The notes under the pieces are model-generated. The model did no database searches and was not told where the DNA came from. It saw only the letters and a program-made list of their open reading frames with translations. Below, piece by piece: positions 17,606-26,306 of a stretch of DNA of 64,000 nucleotides; position 1 is the first letter of the stretch, and every line of letters begins with the position of its first letter. Source of the stretch: Dehalobacter sp. CP (GTDB taxonomy: Bacteria; Bacillota_B; Desulfitobacteriia; Desulfitobacteriales; Syntrophobotulaceae); the NCBI GenBank assembly GCA_009910795.1, contig VMEE01000079.1, positions 1 to 64,000 on the forward strand, read 5' to 3'. The position numbers were made by a program, and so were the translations under genes.

Positions 17606-18529
17606 ATGGAAAATGTGATTATTACCGAAGGCCTGACAAAAAAATTTGGTGACTTTACCGCGGTTGACAACGTCTCGCTTCAGGTCAGAAGAGGGGAGAT
17701 TTTTGGGTTTCTAGGTCCGAATGGCGCAGGCAAATCGACGACAATCCGGATGCTCTGCGGCATTTTGGAACCAACCGGGGGCTCGGCGGCAGTCCTGGGT
17801 TATGATCTCCGGAAGGAAGCCGAAAAAATTAAACAAAACATTGGCTACATGTCGCAAAAATTCAGCCTCTATGATGATCTGACAGTGAAAGAAAATTTAA
17901 AGTTCTATGCAGGCTTATATGGAATTCCACGCAAAAATTTATCCGGGAGAATGGATGAAATGATTGCGATGGCCGATCTGACAGGAAGGGAAAATGAACT
18001 TGCCGGTAACTTAAGCGGGGGCTGGAAGCAGCGGCTTGCCTTGGGATGCGCTATCATTGCCAAACCGCCGCTGCTTTTCCTGGATGAACCGACCAGCGGG
18101 GTTAGCCCGACCAGCCGCAGAAGGTTCTTTCAGATCATAAAAAAAATGACAAATGAGGGAACCACGGTCATGGTAACAACCCACTTTATGGATGAAGCAG
18201 AACGCTGTCATCGAGCCGCGTTTATCTCCGGCGGGAAAATTATAGCGGTGGATAGTCCGGATCAACTCAAAAAGAAAACAATTCAAGGCTGCATGGTTGA
18301 GCTAAATCTCAAGGATGGTATGCAGCGCGTAAAGGAAATTGGAAAAATACCTTATGTTAAGGAATGTACGGTCCACGGAGCACTCCTTCACGTTCTGCTG
18401 ACAGGAGCAGACGATGTTTCACAGCTGGAGCAGGACTTGGATTGCGAACCTCAAATCATTATGCCCTCCCTGGAAGATGTTTTTGTAACTTTGGCCAAAC
18501 AGCAAAGAACCTCGGGATACGCCGAATAG
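17606..18529 (+). CDS. ABC transporter ATP-binding protein (YbhF C-half-like)
   Basis: 307 aa. Starts at the base after the previous stop codon. Canonical Walker A GPNGAGKST, signature LSGGWKQRL, Walker B LLFLDEPTSGVSP and a C-terminal accessory domain ending in LEDVFVTLAK. It is a diverged paralogue of the preceding ATPase; the pair would form a heterodimeric motor. In YbhF both halves lie on one chain. Confidence 0.88.
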   Translation: MENVIITEGLTKKFGDFTAVDNVSLQVRRGEIFGFLGPNGAGKSTTIRMLCGILEPTGGSAAVLGYDLRKEAEKIKQNIGYMSQKFSLYDDLTVKENLKFYAGLYGIPRKNLSGRMDEMIAMADLTGRENELAGNLSGGWKQRLALGCAIIAKPPLLFLDEPTSGVSPTSRRRFFQIIKKMTNEGTTVMVTTHFMDEAERCHRAAFISGGKIIAVDSPDQLKKKTIQGCMVELNLKDGMQRVKEIGKIPYVKECTVHGALLHVLLTGADDVSQLEQDLDCEPQIIMPSLEDVFVTLAKQQRTSGYAE

Positions 18530-18544
18530 AAGAGGAGGATACGA

Positions 18545-19660
18545 ATGGGAAGAATTCAGGCTGTTCTTTATAAGGAATTCCTACATATTCGCAGAGATAG
18601 GCTGACGCTGGGACTGGTGTTTATGCTTCCTCTAATTCAGCTGCTTCTTTTTGGTTATGCGATCCAAACGGAAGTCAAACATATTCCAACGGTGGTATTT
18701 GATCAGTCCCTAAGCGGGGAGAGTAGAGATTTACTGGAGGCTTTCAGCGCTTCGGGGTATTATGACGTCCTTTATGCGGCCAACAGTTTTCAGGAAGTGA
18801 ATGATATGATAGACAGCGGCAAGGCAAAGGTCGGAATCGTGTTTCCGCCTGGTTTTGCTAATAATGTGCAAAAGGGCGAATCCGCCTCTGTCCAGGTGAT
18901 TGTCGATGCGAGCGATAATATGGTTGCGAACCAGGCTATGGCGACAGCTAATTCCATCGGCCTGCTGAAATCACAGGAAATCATTACCCAGAAATTGCAT
19001 ATCGATCTGACCAATCCGCCGTACGACATCCGAGTACGGGCCTGGTATAATCCAGATGGAATCACTGCTTATTATATGGTGCCCGGGATCCTGGGAATTG
19101 TTGTGACACTTTCCATGGTGATGATGACATCGATGTCCCTGGTCCGGGAGAGGGAAAAGGGAACGCTCGAGCAGCTTATCGTTACGCCGATCAAGTCGTA
19201 TGAGCTGATGATCGGAAAAATCATTCCTTATATCTTTCTGGGCTATATTCAGATTACCGTTGCCCTACTGGTCGGGGTCCTGGTGTTTGGAGTACCGATC
19301 AAAGGAAGTCTGCTGGAACTATATGGTTTAACATTGTTTTTTATTACTGCATCCCTGGGCCTGGGGATTATGATATCCAATATCGCCAGAAATCAAATGC
19401 AGGCCTTCCAGATGTCCTTTTTTATCATGCTTCCGAGTATTATGCTTTCGGGTTTTCTTTTCCCGCGGGACGCCATGCCCAGGATCATTTACTATCTCAG
19501 CGATGTGATTCCGCTGACATATTACCTGGACATCATCAGAGGAATTGTTCTGAAAGGAATTGGTTTCTCCTACCTGGTCAGCCAGGTCATTTGCCTGATT
19601 TTATTTTCAGTGTTGTTTCTTACGATCAGTATTCTGAAGTTTAAGAAGAAAATTGTCTGA
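18545..19660 (+). CDS. ABC-2 type permease (YbhR/YbhS-like)
   Basis: 371 aa. One N-terminal helix (about 20-40), a large extracytoplasmic domain (about 45-170) and five C-terminal helices. The ABC-2 segment LVREREKGTLEQLIVTPI at about 199-216 contacts the ATPase. E. coli-type systems carry two permease genes (ybhS and ybhR), but only one is here, so the permease probably works as a homodimer over two different ATPases. ATG follows GAGGAGG. Confidence 0.88.
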   Translation: MGRIQAVLYKEFLHIRRDRLTLGLVFMLPLIQLLLFGYAIQTEVKHIPTVVFDQSLSGESRDLLEAFSASGYYDVLYAANSFQEVNDMIDSGKAKVGIVFPPGFANNVQKGESASVQVIVDASDNMVANQAMATANSIGLLKSQEIITQKLHIDLTNPPYDIRVRAWYNPDGITAYYMVPGILGIVVTLSMVMMTSMSLVREREKGTLEQLIVTPIKSYELMIGKIIPYIFLGYIQITVALLVGVLVFGVPIKGSLLELYGLTLFFITASLGLGIMISNIARNQMQAFQMSFFIMLPSIMLSGFLFPRDAMPRIIYYLSDVIPLTYYLDIIRGIVLKGIGFSYLVSQVICLILFSVLFLTISILKFKKKIV

Positions 19661-19724
19661 TTATTTACCTAAAATTTTAGCTGTACAATTTAAGCATGAA
19701 ATTAGATTAAAGGGAGTAATTATC

Positions 19725-20369
19725 GTGAATACCAGGGAAAAAATCATTCTAGCCTGTGAACAGCTAGCCATAAAAAATGCGCTGGGTTTTTCTCGTCTTT
19801 CTATGGAAGAGCTGGCTAAAGCGGCCGGAGTAAGCAAAAGGACGATTTATCGTCATTTTGTCAGCAAAGAAGACTTGTTTGAAGCAACGATTGATAAGGT
19901 AACGGATGAAATTATTGCCAGGAATTTGAGGCTTTCCGATTCAAAAGATATCAATACGATCATTGTCGGGGCCCTTCAGAATATTTCTTATCTGATCAAT
20001 CCTCAGTTTTTAGCTGATTTAAGCCATCATTATCCGATGCTCTGGCAAAAAATTGACCAGATCCGTCAGAAAAAGATTGACAGGCTGATCGATCACCTTC
20101 TGGTCAGCAGTAAACTGCGTTTACGGGTAGATTCCGGGATTTTTAAGACATCACTGTTAACAGCGATGTCAGAGATTCTCAGTCCTGAGTTTATCCTGAA
20201 GAGCGGCATGTCTTTTGAACAGGTCGGATTGGAATTCCTGAATATGTTCATTTTCGGGGCCGTTGAACCGTTAAGCAATACAAAGCAGGAAGCAAGTTTA
20301 GCTAATTTGACAGAACTGAAAGTAAATTTGGCTGATGAGCAGAACGGGCAAAAGCTGCAGAAACATTAA
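19725..20369 (+). CDS. TetR-family regulator of the ABC exporter
   Basis: 214 aa from the GTG at 19725, which follows AAAGGGAG; the upstream in-frame TTG at 19653 has no ribosome-binding site and overlaps the permease. The helix-turn-helix (residues 20-50) reads LSMEELAKAAGVSKRTIYRHF, followed by the typical SKEDLFEA helix. The C-terminal 150 residues are a helical ligand-binding and dimerisation domain. Last gene of the exporter operon and probably its ligand-sensing repressor. No operator was identified. Confidence 0.88.
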   Translation: MNTREKIILACEQLAIKNALGFSRLSMEELAKAAGVSKRTIYRHFVSKEDLFEATIDKVTDEIIARNLRLSDSKDINTIIVGALQNISYLINPQFLADLSHHYPMLWQKIDQIRQKKIDRLIDHLLVSSKLRLRVDSGIFKTSLLTAMSEILSPEFILKSGMSFEQVGLEFLNMFIFGAVEPLSNTKQEASLANLTELKVNLADEQNGQKLQKH

Positions 20370-20382
20370 TATTGAATTAGAG

Positions 20383-20411
20383 TTGACGTCCGCTGTCCGA
20401 GCCAGTATAAT
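20383..20411 (+). promoter_or_regulatory. tRNA-Ser promoter
   Basis: TTGACG, 17-nt spacer, TATAAT: near-consensus sigma-A promoter about 70 nt upstream of the tRNA-Ser gene. Confidence 0.8.
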
Positions 20412-20480
20412 AACATTTGCGACTTTGTTAAATCTTTTGCGAAAAACTGATATTAATGAAATAATTACTGTTTCAGACCC

Positions 20481-20574
20481 GGAGAGATGGCTGAGTTGGT
20501 CGAAGGCGCTCGCCTGGAAAGCGGGTACATGGTGATGAACTGTGTCGTGGGTTCGAATCCCACTCTCTCCGCCA
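20481..20574 (+). tRNA. tRNA-Ser(GGA), intact copy at the left end of an integrated element
   Basis: The acceptor stem GGAGAGA pairs exactly with TCTCTCC; the discriminator G and encoded CCA follow (20571-20574). The anticodon loop CTGGAAA gives anticodon GGA, reading UCC/UCU. A long variable arm (GGTACATGGTGATGAACTGTGTC) of class II type and the T-arm GGGTTCGAATCCC are present. The gene has its own promoter. Bases 20488-20575 are duplicated exactly at 29007-29094, so this copy is the one rebuilt by integration of the element. Confidence 0.97.
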
Positions 20575-20590
20575 TAATAAAACCAGTAAT

Positions 20591-20628
20591 ATCAATGCTT
20601 TGAATAATTTTGAAGCATTGATTTTTTT
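20591..20628 (+). terminator. Terminator after the intact tRNA-Ser
   Basis: ATCAATGCTT pairs with AAGCATTGAT, followed by TTTTTT. It lies inside the element, 17 nt beyond the tRNA. The AAGCATTGAT arm recurs at 28963-28972 near the other end of the element. Confidence 0.8.
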
Positions 20629-20719
20629 GTTTTTCTGCTCTTAGCAATGACAAAGAAGCGAGTACACTAAATTCTTACACACCTGACATATTTTTAATTA
20701 TTTATTTGGAGGTGTAGGG

Positions 20720-21703
20720 ATGAGTATTCAAAGTTCAAATGTCTATCGATGGTCAAAGGAAAGCGATAAAAAAATTAAAAGGGCGGAAAATAAAAAACTG
20801 ACATATGGTGAGTACTATGAAAGGTTTATTACTTCCAGGAAGGTTCTTGGAGTTTCAGAGGCCACAATAAACTTTTATAAATGGAATCTGAAGGCTTTAA
20901 ACCTTTACTTAGTTAACAATGGTATTCACTATATTAATAGTATCACGAAGGAAGATATTGATGACTTTATTGTCAACCTTCAGGAAATATATGAAAACAA
21001 GATTACAATTCACACCTATCTGAGAGCAACAAGAACATTTTTGAAATATGCGATGGAATCAGAGTATGTACCAAAATTCAACATTCGGCTCATTAAGCTA
21101 GAGAGACATATCAAAGAAGTTTATAACGATGACGAAATAATCAAGCTGCTCAAGAAACCTGACTTAAAAAAATGTTCGTTTTCAGAATACCGTGATTGGG
21201 TGATGGTTCAATATTTTCTGGAAACTGGAAATAGACTAAATTCGGTGATTAATATTAAAGTGGAGGACGTGGGTTTTCCAGAACACATAGTCAAATTAAG
21301 AAAAACAAAAAACAGGAAGCAAATGTTTTCTCCCATTGCAGAATCATTTTCAAAAGTGCTATACGAATATATTGAGACTTGGAAGCTTAATCGTGAAGAT
21401 TATTTGTTTCCGAACTTTGAACGAAAACAACTTACGAGAAACGCAATACAAAACGCTATATCACGTTACAACAAGAGAAGAGGGGTTGAAAAAACTTCGA
21501 TTCATGCATTTAGACATACCTTTGCTAAAAATTATATTATAAAGGGTGGTAATGCCTTTAAATTACAGTTATTGTTAGGGCATTCTGGGATGGAGATAAC
21601 CAGACAATATGTTAACCTTTACGGTAATGATTTGACTAACGATTTTGAAAAGTTTTCAATAATTGACGAGTACAGCCATAAAAGCAGGATAAAACGAAAA
21701 TAA
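20720..21703 (+). CDS. int: Tyrosine-type site-specific integrase
   Basis: 327 aa. An N-terminal SAM-like core-binding domain (about 28-115) precedes the catalytic domain. Catalytic residues are visible in order: Arg172 (ETGNRLNSV), His262-x-x-Arg265 (HAFRHTFAK), His288 (LLGHSG) and nucleophile Tyr297 (TRQYVNLYG). It resembles the RitA/XerD-like recombinases of Gram-positive elements. Starts 8 nt after GGAGGTG and lies 145 bp inside the left att copy, so it should catalyse integration into and excision from the tRNA-Ser. No excisionase was recognised. Confidence 0.93.
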   Translation: MSIQSSNVYRWSKESDKKIKRAENKKLTYGEYYERFITSRKVLGVSEATINFYKWNLKALNLYLVNNGIHYINSITKEDIDDFIVNLQEIYENKITIHTYLRATRTFLKYAMESEYVPKFNIRLIKLERHIKEVYNDDEIIKLLKKPDLKKCSFSEYRDWVMVQYFLETGNRLNSVINIKVEDVGFPEHIVKLRKTKNRKQMFSPIAESFSKVLYEYIETWKLNREDYLFPNFERKQLTRNAIQNAISRYNKRRGVEKTSIHAFRHTFAKNYIIKGGNAFKLQLLLGHSGMEITRQYVNLYGNDLTNDFEKFSIIDEYSHKSRIKRK

Positions 21704-21722
21704 ACTATTTATATTATCAATG

Positions 21723-22312
21723 CCTCTCAGAGCGTCAAAATGGCCTTCTGAGTGTAATTCATTAGTTATTAGTAGATTAGATGATTTGAAGAGTGATTTT
21801 GACAGCTATAACCCTCTTAAAAGATTTTGTTGTGAAAGCAAAACAATCAGATTAGATAACTTAAATACTCCTCAAAGCCACAAGAAAGGCACTTTTCAGT
21901 ACGGGCTTTTTATTAATAAAGCTTATAAAAACTAGAGATAATTAAATAAGTAGTGGAGGAAAAAAGTTATGTCAATTTTAAACCTAATAAAAAATCATGA
22001 AGAAGAACTAAATGAAATGATTATAAGTAATGATGAATACCAGAAATATTTAAATCAAACCAGTGAATTATGGAATAAGCTTAAAGCCGAAGACATTAGC
22101 CAGGAACAGAGTAGTTTTATAGAGGAACTAGAACTGGCTTCTGGTTGCATAGGGTCTATTCATTCTGAAATTTCCTATGAGAAGGGTTTTAGGGATGCAG
22201 TTAAGCTTATTATTAAAGCACTTATTTATTAAATTTTTATCTTAGTAATAAAAGAATTATATTCACTTAATCTTACCCCTCAGAGCCACAAAAGAGGTAC
22301 TTCTGAGGGGTA
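21723..22312 (+). repeat. Three related CTCAGA hairpins
   Basis: The best copy, 22274-22312, has perfect 11-bp arms (TACCCCTCAGA and TCTGAGGGGTA) around a 17-nt loop beginning GCCACAAAAGAGG. A second (21726-21752) pairs CTCAGA with TCTGAG around GCGTCAAAATGGCCT. A third (about 21869-21900) keeps CTCAAAGCCACAAGAAAGGCA but has a degraded stem. The loops share GCCACAA-A-(G)AGG-like sequence. They lie in the non-coding intervals around the 87-aa gene. They may be terminators or repeated structural RNAs. Confidence 0.5.
21969..22232 (+). CDS. Small acidic protein of the element, unknown function
   Basis: 87 aa, mostly helical. Start ATG is 8 nt after GGAGG. The C-terminal stretch ISYEKGFRDAVKLIIKAL resembles a short motif common in small phage and element proteins whose function is not established. 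No transmembrane helix or metal motif. Flanked by two of the CTCAGA hairpins. Confidence 0.65.
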   Translation: MSILNLIKNHEEELNEMIISNDEYQKYLNQTSELWNKLKAEDISQEQSSFIEELELASGCIGSIHSEISYEKGFRDAVKLIIKALIY

Positions 22313-22439
22313 TTCATTTAATTACATATATTCTATAAACGTTCTTATAAATGTAATATAAATGTATCAGTTTATTATATAAATATATTAGTTGTAGTTG
22401 TTATTTTCTTATGTTAGTATACTTTCAGAGGTGTTGTTC

Positions 22440-23018
22440 ATGAATCAAATTAAAAAAATAATTCAAATGTTAGGAGTGAAACAAAAGGATGTATCTAAGT
22501 ATTTGGGTATTTCATCTCAATCGTTGAATGTTGTCTATAAATCGGAAAATCCTAGAAAATATAATAATCAGATAGCAAATTTTTTGGGTATTAACGTTAT
22601 GTTTCTGACTAAGAATGAAATTACTTCCGAAGACAAGAATGAAATATTAAAGCAGTATTACCAAAGCAAATTATCAAAGTCAAGATCTGAAACAATAATG
22701 TTCTCTGAAGACGAAATTCTAGATTTAGAAAACTTTTTACAAGATATAGAAAGTAATTCCTTTAGAGATTACAAAAGAATTGTTTTAGAAATGATAGCCT
22801 CGAATATGGAAATTCCAAAATTAGTATTTGAATGGGGGTCAATAGGAGTACAAGAAAATAAAATAATTATCAAAAATAATAGCCAATATGATAAATTCTC
22901 ATTTGACTATAAAATGTTAGAAAAAGTAATTTTTAGAGGGAATAAAATTAATCATAAAATTTACGTTTTAGAATTTACTAATGGCTTGACAATTGAAATA
23001 GATATAATTTTGAAGTAG
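22440..23018 (+). CDS. HTH (XRE-like) protein, possible element repressor
   Basis: 192 aa from the ATG at 22440, which follows AGAGGTG; the upstream in-frame start at 22398 lacks a ribosome-binding site. Residues 1-60 form a Cro/C1-like helix-turn-helix (GVKQKDVSKYLGISSQSLNVV). The C-terminal 90 residues are beta-rich, ending in YVLEFTNGLTIEIDIILK, with no recognised family. Its place near the integrase suits a lysogeny-type regulator of the element, but the C-terminal domain shows no S24 protease residues. Confidence 0.65.
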   Translation: MNQIKKIIQMLGVKQKDVSKYLGISSQSLNVVYKSENPRKYNNQIANFLGINVMFLTKNEITSEDKNEILKQYYQSKLSKSRSETIMFSEDEILDLENFLQDIESNSFRDYKRIVLEMIASNMEIPKLVFEWGSIGVQENKIIIKNNSQYDKFSFDYKMLEKVIFRGNKINHKIYVLEFTNGLTIEIDIILK

Positions 23019-23036
23019 AAAAGAGGTTTTAAAATT

Positions 23037-23408
23037 ATGAGTAACACGAACTATATTTGTTTTGATAGATATCTTGAAGAATATGATTATTTCAAGTTAA
23101 AAAAATATGCTGATAATAGTGGAACAAGATTATCATTAAAAGAATTAAATGAAGGATGGTTTATTGATGAAGAAACAAATCAACCACTTAGAGTATACGA
23201 GGTCGAATTCCTAGATGATGAAGGTTTTTCATTTTCATTAGTGCTTCAATTTAGAGACGATATTTTGAGAGTTGTTACCATCTATGACATGGATGACTAT
23301 GTTAAACCTATTAAAGAAGATTGCTACCCAGATATTACCACTGATATGTATAAAGAGGATGATAAACTCTTTGAAACATTATCAAAACAACTTGGAATTA
23401 ACGCCTGA
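23037..23408 (+). CDS. Hypothetical acidic protein
   Basis: 123 aa, 18 nt after the HTH gene and probably co-transcribed with it. AGAGG lies 11 nt before the ATG. Very acidic (many Asp/Glu), with an alternating beta pattern (YEVEFLDDEGFSFSLVLQF), no membrane segment and no recognised domain. Function unknown. Its pairing with a HTH gene could suggest an antitoxin or regulator pair, but nothing in the sequence demonstrates it. Confidence 0.6.
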   Translation: MSNTNYICFDRYLEEYDYFKLKKYADNSGTRLSLKELNEGWFIDEETNQPLRVYEVEFLDDEGFSFSLVLQFRDDILRVVTIYDMDDYVKPIKEDCYPDITTDMYKEDDKLFETLSKQLGINA

Positions 23409-23513
23409 TCAGAGGAAGATAATACCTCATGATTATTGGTAATTATAATTGATAAGATATTGTTTTTAGATATAGTTTTAAAAGTCATAATTTACTAGAA
23501 AGGAGGTGATATG

Positions 23514-23810
23514 ATGTCAAAAATATCAAAAGTTCATGATAAAGTCGCTAAACTCCTTAGTGAATATCCAGAATCCCGCAACAATGATAACTATCTATTT
23601 AGACTTTACGCTCAAATCTATTATGGAATGATTTTACCGCCAATTGAAACTATTGTTTCCTATGAAACCATTTCAAGGGTTAGAAGAGATTTTCAATCAA
23701 AAGGTCTTTATCTAGCAGAAGATCGTGTTGCTAAAGCACGCTCAAAACAAAAACAAGAATTTAAAGAAGAATATAAAAAAGAACATGCCCCCAAAGCAGT
23801 AGGCATGTAA
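23514..23810 (+). CDS. Small phage-type protein, unknown function
   Basis: 98 aa. A very strong AGGAGGTGAT precedes two adjacent ATGs (23511 and 23514); the second has the better 8-nt spacing. The sequence SYETISRVRRDFQSKGLYLAEDRVAKAR looks like a wHTH-type DNA-binding segment with a Lys/Glu-rich tail, as in small proteins encoded ahead of replication genes in Gram-positive phages and islands. Function not assigned. Confidence 0.7.
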   Translation: MSKISKVHDKVAKLLSEYPESRNNDNYLFRLYAQIYYGMILPPIETIVSYETISRVRRDFQSKGLYLAEDRVAKARSKQKQEFKEEYKKEHAPKAVGM

Positions 23811-23936
23811 GAATTATTTGCAAACTAATATTACATGATTTTCACGGACATATCAATAAAATTGTGATTAAGGGGTATAGATTTATATCCCTTGATTAAA
23901 TCTACCCATTTTTAATAATAAAAGGAGAATTATTAA

Positions 23937-24380
23937 ATGAATAAAAAGCCCAATAAAAATAATGATAATATCCCTCTGTCTAAAAAAATAAAAGAATCCC
24001 ATCCCTATATGGAAAAAATAAGAGCTTCATGGATAGCAAATTCAAGTCATGGCAAAAAAAATTCACCATGCGGGAGAAAAACATTAACAGATTATAATGC
24101 AGGTATGTGTAATGAATGGTCAGGTGAGATGGGTTTTCTTAGATATTATATCTGGCATATAGACTATGGGTACATACCTGGGAAGTCAAAGATTCAAAGA
24201 AAAGATATGACTATTGGTTTCAGCCCAGAAAATTGTTTTGTTGTCAATGATGACAATAAGAAAAAAAGTAAGCCAACAAATAAGCCAATAAAAGCTAAGA
24301 ATAGTAATAATGACATTCATTTTAAAGCTGACCTAGATGGCAATAAACAAATTAAAATTATCATTTCATATGAAGAATAA
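23937..24380 (+). CDS. HNH/AP2-associated-like element protein
   Basis: 147 aa. Residues 58-103 (NEWSGEMGFLRYYIWHIDYGY then GFSPENCFVV) resemble the segment W..F..F..W....GY...SPENC found in HNH homing-endonuclease and AP2-type phage proteins. The catalytic HNH histidines are not evident, so it may be only a DNA-binding relative. The tail is Lys/Asn-rich. Located directly upstream of the replication ATPase, with AAAGGAGAA before its ATG. Confidence 0.45.
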   Translation: MNKKPNKNNDNIPLSKKIKESHPYMEKIRASWIANSSHGKKNSPCGRKTLTDYNAGMCNEWSGEMGFLRYYIWHIDYGYIPGKSKIQRKDMTIGFSPENCFVVNDDNKKKSKPTNKPIKAKNSNNDIHFKADLDGNKQIKIIISYEE

Positions 24381-24397
24381 GGAGGAAATAAATAGCT

Positions 24398-25798
24398 TTG
24401 AAGAAGCAGAAAATTGATGACTATACCAAAGGAATTCTGGACGAATTAAAGGATACTCAGCAAACGCTGGTCATTAATCCATCACAAGATTATTGCAATA
24501 ATAATTTAGTATATACATTCACAAACGATGATCTATATTACCTTGTCGGTTCAGATAAAAAGGTTATAAAGTATTCCGATTTAAAGGATAAAGGCATAAA
24601 ACTCAGAAATAATAATGTCCCTGCTATGTGTAATTTTAGAGCAGTATCAGCAGTCAATTTTATTAAAGGTGAAAATAGCATTAATATTTTGGAGTGTTTT
24701 AATAATATAATTTCTCACATGAAAAAGTACGTTGTTTTTGAGGACAATAGAATATTTACTATTTTAACCTTATGGGTGATAGGTACATATTTCTATAAAA
24801 TCTTTAGATATTACCCATATATTTGGCTTAATGCCGATAAAGGAAGCGGAAAGACAAGGGTCATGGAAGTAATATTACCCCTCGCATTTAACGCTGTGAT
24901 GGCTGTAAACCACTCTGAAGCCTCTGTATTTAGACTTGTTGACGTTGATGGTGCAACATTATTGATCGATGAATTTGAGAAGCTTAAAAAGGATAATCAG
25001 CAGGGCATAATGACTCTTTTAAATAGCGGTTTCAATGCAGAAGCATCAGTAATCAGAAATGACAGACAAGGCGATTCTTTTAAGCCAACTCCATTTTCAT
25101 CATACTCTCCAAAAGTCTTTGCTGGTATAGATGATATATCGGACGTTTTAATGGATAGATGTATCAAAATAAAGATATTCAAAAAGCCCAAAGGGATAAA
25201 TATCGATAGATATAAGCTAGACAATGAAACACAGGAATTTCTCAGAGAATTGAGAGATGAACTATATATTTGTGGTCTTCAATATGCAGATAGTATCAAG
25301 AGAATATACGACAGCAATCTTATAAGATTACCAAATGAATTGTCTGATAGGGAAAAAGACATTTGGGAAGTATTATTCTCAATCGCCAATTTCATTGATA
25401 GCAAGCACAAAACGTCATTTGAACAGATATTGAATGAATTCTCCCTTGATTCCAGTAAGGAAAGATCAAAGGTCAATATTGAAAAGAATGATTCTTATAA
25501 ATTAATCAGCGTTCTTATCGACATCATTCCGACGATGAAGCCAAAGAAAATTGATGGCGAAAATAAATTGTATGATTCAGATGAAGTATTTGAGAAATTC
25601 AAAAAAACCGAGGAGTTTGGTTGGTTAAAGACTAAAAATTATCTAACTACGATGCTAAATAATAAATTTAATATTAGTTGTGAAAGACTTACGATAAACA
25701 GTAAAAAGACAAGGCTTTATAGCATATCCACTAATCAATTAAAGGAGTTGGTAGACAGATATAATTTGAATGAAGTTATTGATTTGAGCGATTTATAA
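24398..25798 (+). CDS. Primase/helicase-type ATPase (DUF3631-like), element replication
   Basis: 466 aa, TTG start preceded by GGAGGAA. A P-loop ATPase core lies at about 140-260: Walker A NADKGSGKTR near 145-154, Walker B LLIDEFEKL at 188-196, and a sensor region PKVFAGIDDISDVLMDRCIKI. This pattern resembles DUF3631/DUF927-type helicases that accompany primases in phage satellites and integrative plasmids. The C-terminal 100 residues may be a winged-helix DNA-binding part. No primase active site is visible. Iteron-like repeats follow immediately downstream, supporting a replication role. Confidence 0.7.
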   Translation: MKKQKIDDYTKGILDELKDTQQTLVINPSQDYCNNNLVYTFTNDDLYYLVGSDKKVIKYSDLKDKGIKLRNNNVPAMCNFRAVSAVNFIKGENSINILECFNNIISHMKKYVVFEDNRIFTILTLWVIGTYFYKIFRYYPYIWLNADKGSGKTRVMEVILPLAFNAVMAVNHSEASVFRLVDVDGATLLIDEFEKLKKDNQQGIMTLLNSGFNAEASVIRNDRQGDSFKPTPFSSYSPKVFAGIDDISDVLMDRCIKIKIFKKPKGINIDRYKLDNETQEFLRELRDELYICGLQYADSIKRIYDSNLIRLPNELSDREKDIWEVLFSIANFIDSKHKTSFEQILNEFSLDSSKERSKVNIEKNDSYKLISVLIDIIPTMKPKKIDGENKLYDSDEVFEKFKKTEEFGWLKTKNYLTTMLNNKFNISCERLTINSKKTRLYSISTNQLKELVDRYNLNEVIDLSDL

Positions 25799-25803
25799 AG
25801 GTT

Positions 25804-26028
25804 GGTCTTGGTCTTGCGGTCTCGGAGCGGTCTCGTAAAAAGTCAGTATTATCAAGCGTTTGAGGGGTATAAGACCGATAGACCAAAGAATAATATAATA
25901 AATATAAGGGATATTTTTACTAGAAATCTTAATGTGTCATACTTTGAAAATGTGCGGTCTTGTGGTCTTGAATGCTGAAACACGCTTGAATAGGGCGTTT
26001 TCTGAAAGGTGTTCGGACTGCAAGACCG
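25804..26028. repeat. GGTCT iteron-like cluster, possible replication origin
   Basis: GGTCT or its complement AGACC occurs at 25804, 25810, 25818, 25829, 25872, 25880, 25956, 25964 and 26023, with local spacing of 6-11 bp and several copies extended to CGGTCTTG. The cluster directly follows the replication-type ATPase gene and is next to AT-rich DNA. The whole 507-bp gap 25799-26306 contains no gene I can support. Origin function is an inference. Confidence 0.5.
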
Positions 26029-26306
26029 ACTTTATTTTGATGATTTGAGTAAATTTATCACTTCTGCTATAAAAATGATGTTATATGATGCGAACAATAT
26101 GATCATTTTTTTACCATATTTATGGCTGAAAACCTTGGTAAATTGCGTTTTGGGAATTGTAGACGATATAATACTCTATACCGTGTTTTTTTCCTTCTTA
26201 TTCGAAAGGAGTTATTACATATTCGGAGAATTTAACTATTAATAGGATATAGTGGTATTCAATGTAATTAATTCCATTATTAAAGAATAAGAAAGGATGA
26301 TAGTAA

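Noticed and set aside
21720..21935. 71-residue open frame after the integrase
   Set aside because: Coincides with two of the CTCAGA hairpins and lacks a ribosome-binding site; better explained as structured non-coding DNA.
26009..26242. 77-residue hydrophobic open frame in the element
   Set aside because: Overlaps the GGTCT cluster, has a GTG start with no convincing ribosome-binding site and no recognisable sequence.
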